This document shows, piece after piece, positions 60,584 to 64,000 of a stretch of DNA of 64,000 nt. The stretch covers positions 2,356,001 to 2,420,000 of the forward strand of contig NZ_CP085081.1 of NCBI RefSeq assembly GCF_023243115.1, in the 5' to 3' direction. The first letter of the stretch is position 1, and every line of letters begins with the position of its first letter. The notes beneath the pieces were generated by a model. It was not told the origin of the DNA, made no database searches, and worked only from the letters and a program-made list of their open reading frames with translations. The position numbers were made by a program, and so were the translations under genes. This DNA comes from Sediminicoccus sp. KRV36 (GTDB lineage Bacteria; Pseudomonadota; Alphaproteobacteria; Acetobacterales; Acetobacteraceae).

Positions 60584-61995
60584 GTCCTGACGCGCTCTCC
60601 GAACTCACAATGACCGAAGCCGCCGATGCCTTCGCGCGGGGCGAGGTCACGGCCAGGGCGCTGGTGGATGCCATGCTGCATCGCCTGGGCCAGCACGAGC
60701 CGCAGGTGAACAGCCTGATCCGGCTGGACCGTGAGGATGCGCTGCTGGCCGCCCATGCGGCGGACAAGGCGCGCGCCGCCGGCAAGCCGCTGGGCAGGCT
60801 GGCCGGCGTGCCGATGCTCCACAAGGACATGTATTACCGGAAGGACCGCGTCAGCACCTGTGGCAGCAAGATCCGCCGCGATTTCGTGCCGCCCGTGACA
60901 GCGACGGTGCTGCAACGGCTGGATGCGGCGGGGGCGCTGGATTGCGGCACGCTGAACATGGCCGAATTCGCCCAGAACCCGACCGGCCACAACGCCCATT
61001 TCGGCGATGTGATGAACCCCTGGAACGCCGCGCATTGCACGGGGGGGTCGTCCTCGGGCTCCGGGGCGGCGGTGGCGGCGCGGTTTGTCACGGCGGCACT
61101 CGGCTCGGACACCGGCGGCTCGATCCGGCTGCCGGCGGCGATGTGCGGCGTCACCGGCCTCAAGCCCACGCAGACGCGGGTGCCGCGCACGGGTGTCATG
61201 CCGCTCTCCTTCTCGGCCGATAATGTGGGCCCGCTGTGCCGCACGGCGCGGGACGCGGCGCGCTTTCTTGGCGTCATCGCCGGCGCCTGCCCGGGTGATC
61301 CGACCAGCGCGCGTGAGGCCGTGCCCGATTACGAAGCGGCGCTGACCGGTGATATCCGCGGCATGCGCATGGCGGTGGTGGAGCCCTGGTTCTTCGATGG
61401 CATCGAGGAGCCGGTGGGCCTGGCCTTCGAGGCCGCCATCGCCACGCTGCAACGCCTGAGCGTGCGGGTCGAGATCATCAGCCCGGCCTCGCTGCACGCC
61501 ATCACGACCTATACGGCGCTCGTTTCGCGCGTGGAGGGGGCGACGATCCATGCGCAATGGATGCGCGAACGCCCGGGCGACTACGCGACGCATCTCTCGG
61601 CGCGGATCTATGGCGGCTATGCGATCCCGGCCACTGCCTATCTGGAGGCGCTCTCCCGCCGGGGCCCGCTGCTGCGCCGCTTCTGCGAGGAGGCGCTGAC
61701 CGGGTTCGACGCCGTGCTGACGCCATCCCTGCGCATGCGCGTGCCGACGCGCGCCGAGACGGATATTGATGCGGATGCGGAGAACTGGGCGCGCTTCATG
61801 GCGCTCTCCGCCAATACGCGCCCCTTCAATTACCTGGGCTTGCCGACGATCAGCGTGCCTGCGGGGTTTGATGACCGCGGGCTGCCCGTCGGCCTGCAGA
61901 TCGCCACCCGCCCCTTCGGCGAGGCGCGCCTGCTCCGCATCGCCGATTCCTTCCAGCGGGAGACGGATTGGCACAAGCGCAACCCGCTGCCGTGA
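60580..61995 (+). CDS. amidase (amidase-signature family)
   Basis: 471 residues. Ser-cisSer-Lys triad in place: K82 in LHKDMYY, cis-Ser 157 in TGGSSSGSGAAVAARF and Ser 181 in GSDTGGSIRLPAAMCG. The family fold continues with TRVPRTGVMPLSFSADNVGPLCRTARDAARFL, FDAVLTPSLRMRVP and a final NYLGLPTISVPAGFDDRGLPVGLQIATRP. The third gene of a unit with the small acidic protein and the HTH protein. It hydrolyses some amide or related bond; substrate unknown. Overlaps the DUF2064 gene by 4 bases (GTGA). Confidence 0.9.
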   Translation: MSPDALSELTMTEAADAFARGEVTARALVDAMLHRLGQHEPQVNSLIRLDREDALLAAHAADKARAAGKPLGRLAGVPMLHKDMYYRKDRVSTCGSKIRRDFVPPVTATVLQRLDAAGALDCGTLNMAEFAQNPTGHNAHFGDVMNPWNAAHCTGGSSSGSGAAVAARFVTAALGSDTGGSIRLPAAMCGVTGLKPTQTRVPRTGVMPLSFSADNVGPLCRTARDAARFLGVIAGACPGDPTSAREAVPDYEAALTGDIRGMRMAVVEPWFFDGIEEPVGLAFEAAIATLQRLSVRVEIISPASLHAITTYTALVSRVEGATIHAQWMRERPGDYATHLSARIYGGYAIPATAYLEALSRRGPLLRRFCEEALTGFDAVLTPSLRMRVPTRAETDIDADAENWARFMALSANTRPFNYLGLPTISVPAGFDDRGLPVGLQIATRPFGEARLLRIADSFQRETDWHKRNPLP

Positions 61996-62789
61996 CCCCG
62001 TCCGATGGTCAACGGGCGAAGCCCGGAGAGTTGGATCGGCCGGGCGGCAACGCGTCCGATGACCGCAGGGCGGAGCCCGGAGGGCTGAATCGGCCGGGCG
62101 GCAACGCCTTGGGGATAGGGGTGATGTGCAAGCCGCCCATCCCGGGCGTCAGCAAGACGCGCCTGGCCACGGTGCTGGGGCAGGACCACGCGGCCCGGCT
62201 GGCAGCCGCCTTCCTGGCGGACAGCGCGGCGCTGGCCCGGCAATTGGCCACGCGTGAGGCCGCGGCGCTGACCGGCTTCTTCACGCCCCCGGATGCCGGC
62301 GCCGCGATGGCCGCAATGCTCCCTGGCTGGGCGCTGGAGGCGCAATCCGGAGGCGATCTGGGCGCGCGGATGGGCCATGCGATCGGCCGGATCTTCGCGG
62401 CGGGGGCCACGCGCGCGCTGCTGCTCGGCACCGATGCGCCGACGCTGCCGCCCGCCCTGCTGGAACTGCTGCTGGCCGCCCTCTCCTCCGGGGCGGATGC
62501 CGCGCTCATTCCCGCGCTGGATGGGGGCTATTGCGCCATCGCCGTCGCGCGGCCTTTGCCGGCACTGCTGGAGGACATGCCCTGGAGCACGCCCGCGCTG
62601 CTGGACGCCACGCGCGCCCGTGCCACGCGCGAGGGGCTGCGCCTCGATGTGCTGCAAGCCTGGCATGATGTGGATGAGGCGGAGGACCTGGCGCTGTTGC
62701 GGCTGACGCTGGATGGGGCTGCGCTGCCTGGTTGCTCGCCGCTGCCGGGTTTCCGCGCCAATGCCACGCGCGGCGCACTGGATGGTTGA
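61992..62789 (+). CDS. DUF2064 / TIGR04282-like nucleotidyltransferase-fold protein
   Basis: 265 residues from GTG 61992, overlapping the amidase stop. The fold begins IGVMCKPPIPGVSKTRLATVLGQDHAARLAAAFLADS, the usual V-M-x-K-x-P-x-P-G-x-x-K-T-R-L block of DUF2064 (in most members ..AKAPVPGRVKTRL). LLGTDAPTLPPALLELLLAAL holds the D-x-P-T site, with ALDGGYCAIAVARPLPALLEDMPWSTPALLDATR. Before it are two near-identical 18-codon repeats (see 61999). Family members include arsenosugar-type glycosyltransferases; function here unknown. Confidence 0.8.
   Translation: MTPSDGQRAKPGELDRPGGNASDDRRAEPGGLNRPGGNALGIGVMCKPPIPGVSKTRLATVLGQDHAARLAAAFLADSAALARQLATREAAALTGFFTPPDAGAAMAAMLPGWALEAQSGGDLGARMGHAIGRIFAAGATRALLLGTDAPTLPPALLELLLAALSSGADAALIPALDGGYCAIAVARPLPALLEDMPWSTPALLDATRARATREGLRLDVLQAWHDVDEAEDLALLRLTLDGAALPGCSPLPGFRANATRGALDG
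61999..62106 (+). repeat. 54-bp in-frame tandem repeat in the DUF2064 N-terminus
   Basis: Two units, 61999-62052 and 62053-62106, each ending GGCCGGGCGGCAACG; they encode an 18-residue unit ending L-[DN]-R-P-G-G-N-A. The unit adds a Pro/Gly/Arg/Asp-rich lead to the protein before the first conserved strand. Confidence 0.75.
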
Positions 62790-62835
62790 GCGGGCCGTCC
62801 GCCTCCCTGGCGGACCCGCTCCCGTTCCGCGCCCG

Positions 62836-64000
62836 CTATATGGCCGAATGCAGCCACCGTGCCATCGCCGTGACGCGCGAATCGGCATGCGCCTGGCCGA
62901 TGAGCTGCGCGCCGAAGGGCATGCCCTCCACCGCCATCACCGGCAGCGTGACGCAAGGCACGCCGAGGGCCGAGGTCGCGGCATTGGCGGCGATGTCACC
63001 AGTCGGGCGGGGGTTCTGCGTGTCATCCGGGTCCCAGAGGGGGGCGATGCCCGGCGCGGCGGGGGCGATCAGGGCATCCACGACGGGGGCGAGGCGCGCC
63101 ATGGCGGCGCGCATCTCCTCGCGCGTGGCCAGCGCCGCGCGGTAATCCTCGACGGTCAGCGCCTCGGAGGCGCGCAGCCGGGCGATGGCGCGCGGGCTGA
63201 GGCCGCCGGGGTGATTGGCCTCCAGGTTCAGCAGGGACCAGCGGTTTTCGAAACCGACGATGACGGCGGTGATGGCCTTGCCTTGCGCCGCGATGCGCTC
63301 CAGCGCCGCGATGGCGGGATGGTCGGCGGCGCGCAGCACTGGGATGTCCAGGCTCTCGATGCGCGCGATCAGCGCCTCGAAGGCCTCACGCTCGGCCGGG
63401 CGCAGCATGGACCAGGCTTCGGTCTGCAAGAGGCCGAGCGTCTGGGGGCGGACGGGATGCGGCGGCTCGTCGGGCCCGATCAGGCCGAGCGTTCCCGGGT
63501 CTCCGCCCGCGCGCTTCGCGATCTCGATGGCGACCTGCCACATATCCTCGATGCTGTTGGCATGGACGCCCGCGGTGCTTTGGCTGGAGCCCTGGCGCTC
63601 GCCGCGATGGATGCCGCCTTGCGTCGGCTTCAGCGCCACATTCCCGCAAAAGGCCGCGGGGCGGATGATGGAGCCGCCCACCTGCGTGCCGATGGCGGCC
63701 GGCACCATGCCGGCCGCCACGGCGGCGGCCGAACCGGAGGAGGAACCGCCCGGCGTGCGGCTGTGATCCCAGGGGTTCTTGGTGGGGCCGGGCTCGCTCT
63801 GGCCGAGTTCGGTGGTGACGGTCTTGCCCAGGATGATCGCGCCGGCCTGCTTGAGGGCCTGGATCATCGCAGAATCGCGGCGAGGGAAATTGCCGGCATA
63901 GGCGGCGCAGCCCATCTGCGTCGGGAAGTCCTTCGTCTCGATCAGGTCCTTGATGCCGATGGGCATGCCGTCAATCGGCGAAAGCGGCGTGCCGGCCTTC
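62836..64000 (-). CDS. amidase, 5' end outside window
   Basis: C-terminal 388 or so residues of an amidase-signature enzyme. The frame is open through the right edge (KAGTPLSPIDGMPIGIKD at the edge, with the catalytic Lys in GIKD); the cis-Ser and Ser nucleophile are in PGGSSSGSAAAVAAGM and GTQVGGSIIRPAAFCG. Then ALKPTQGGIHRGERQGSSQSTAGVHANSIEDMWQVAIEIA, GVPCVTLPVMAVEGMPFGAQLIGQAHADS near the C-terminus. Glu/Asp-tRNA amidotransferase or aryl/acyl-amidase is possible; no GatB/C is seen. Convergent with the DUF2064 gene. Confidence 0.88.
   Translation of the reverse strand, partial: KAGTPLSPIDGMPIGIKDLIETKDFPTQMGCAAYAGNFPRRDSAMIQALKQAGAIILGKTVTTELGQSEPGPTKNPWDHSRTPGGSSSGSAAAVAAGMVPAAIGTQVGGSIIRPAAFCGNVALKPTQGGIHRGERQGSSQSTAGVHANSIEDMWQVAIEIAKRAGGDPGTLGLIGPDEPPHPVRPQTLGLLQTEAWSMLRPAEREAFEALIARIESLDIPVLRAADHPAIAALERIAAQGKAITAVIVGFENRWSLLNLEANHPGGLSPRAIARLRASEALTVEDYRAALATREEMRAAMARLAPVVDALIAPAAPGIAPLWDPDDTQNPRPTGDIAANAATSALGVPCVTLPVMAVEGMPFGAQLIGQAHADSRVTAMARWLHSAI

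Noticed and set aside
61999..62106. Possible CRISPR-like repeat
   Set aside because: Only two imperfect, directly adjacent units with no spacers; it is an in-frame coding duplication.

Overview
The window is about 64 kb of high-GC chromosome with dense, strongly GC3-biased genes and many 1- or 4-base stop/start overlaps. Gene content (PopZ next to valS, FlaF beside flagellin, a Pcm-like gene before TolC, a Liv cluster with an embedded acyl-CoA ligase, a complete C-P lyase operon) points to an alphaproteobacterium, most likely Acetobacteraceae (Roseomonas-like). No phylogenetic marker was searched, so the family level is inference.

Layout. 1-3.4 kb: 3' part of a peptide-type ABC operon (binding protein cut by the window edge, a VOC gene, two permeases). 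3.3-7.5 kb, minus strand: DUF3293, RlmI-like methyltransferase, two tandem EamA exporters, GluQ-RS; then an HNH endonuclease. 8.5-13.4 kb, minus strand: phnD-phnC-phnE-phnE-glpD, a phosphonate-type importer coupled to glycerol-3-phosphate dehydrogenase. 13.5-16.2 kb: small unknown gene, MhpD-like hydratase, RlmB, tRNA-Thr, EF-hand protein. 16.2-24.5 kb: C-P lyase locus, phnGHIJKLM plus a DUF1045 2H-phosphoesterase-like gene on the minus strand, with divergent phnF and a second phnM-like gene. 25.0-27.8 kb: a 2.8 kb integrative element in the 3' end of tRNA-Asn, flanked by 15-bp direct repeats, carrying an integrase and one unknown gene. 27.9-40 kb: chlorite-dismutase-family protein, patatin-like protein, tRNA-Cys, Pcm-like, TolC, PopZ, ValS, IlvD, flagellin, FlaF, glycerophosphodiesterase. 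40-51.7 kb: livG-acyl-CoA ligase-livH-livM-binding protein-livF followed by isovaleryl-CoA dehydrogenase and both methylcrotonyl-CoA carboxylase subunits, joining import to leucine degradation. 51.9-57.3 kb: small membrane protein, then an HcnC-like flavoprotein separated from its HcnA/HcnB-like partners by two cell-wall genes. 57.3-58.4 kb: an AT-rich two-gene segment lying between the two halves of a composite palindromic repeat that is intact at 48 kb. 58.5-64 kb: enolase-superfamily enzyme, a small protein plus transposase-HTH-derived protein plus amidase unit, a DUF2064 transferase with a duplicated N-terminus, and a second amidase cut by the right edge.

Themes: phosphonate/organophosphate use in two separate blocks (importer plus glpD; C-P lyase plus an extra PhnM), branched-chain substrate import coupled to leucine catabolism, and two small acquired segments (tRNA-Asn element; AT-rich cassette). 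I see no CRISPR array, no prophage structural genes and no complete insertion sequence. The most noteworthy items are the tRNA-Asn mini-element, the repeat-splitting AT-rich cassette, the amidase unit with a domesticated IS5-type HTH protein, the dual-PhnM C-P lyase locus with an operator touching the phnG start codon, and the split HcnABC-like oxidase.
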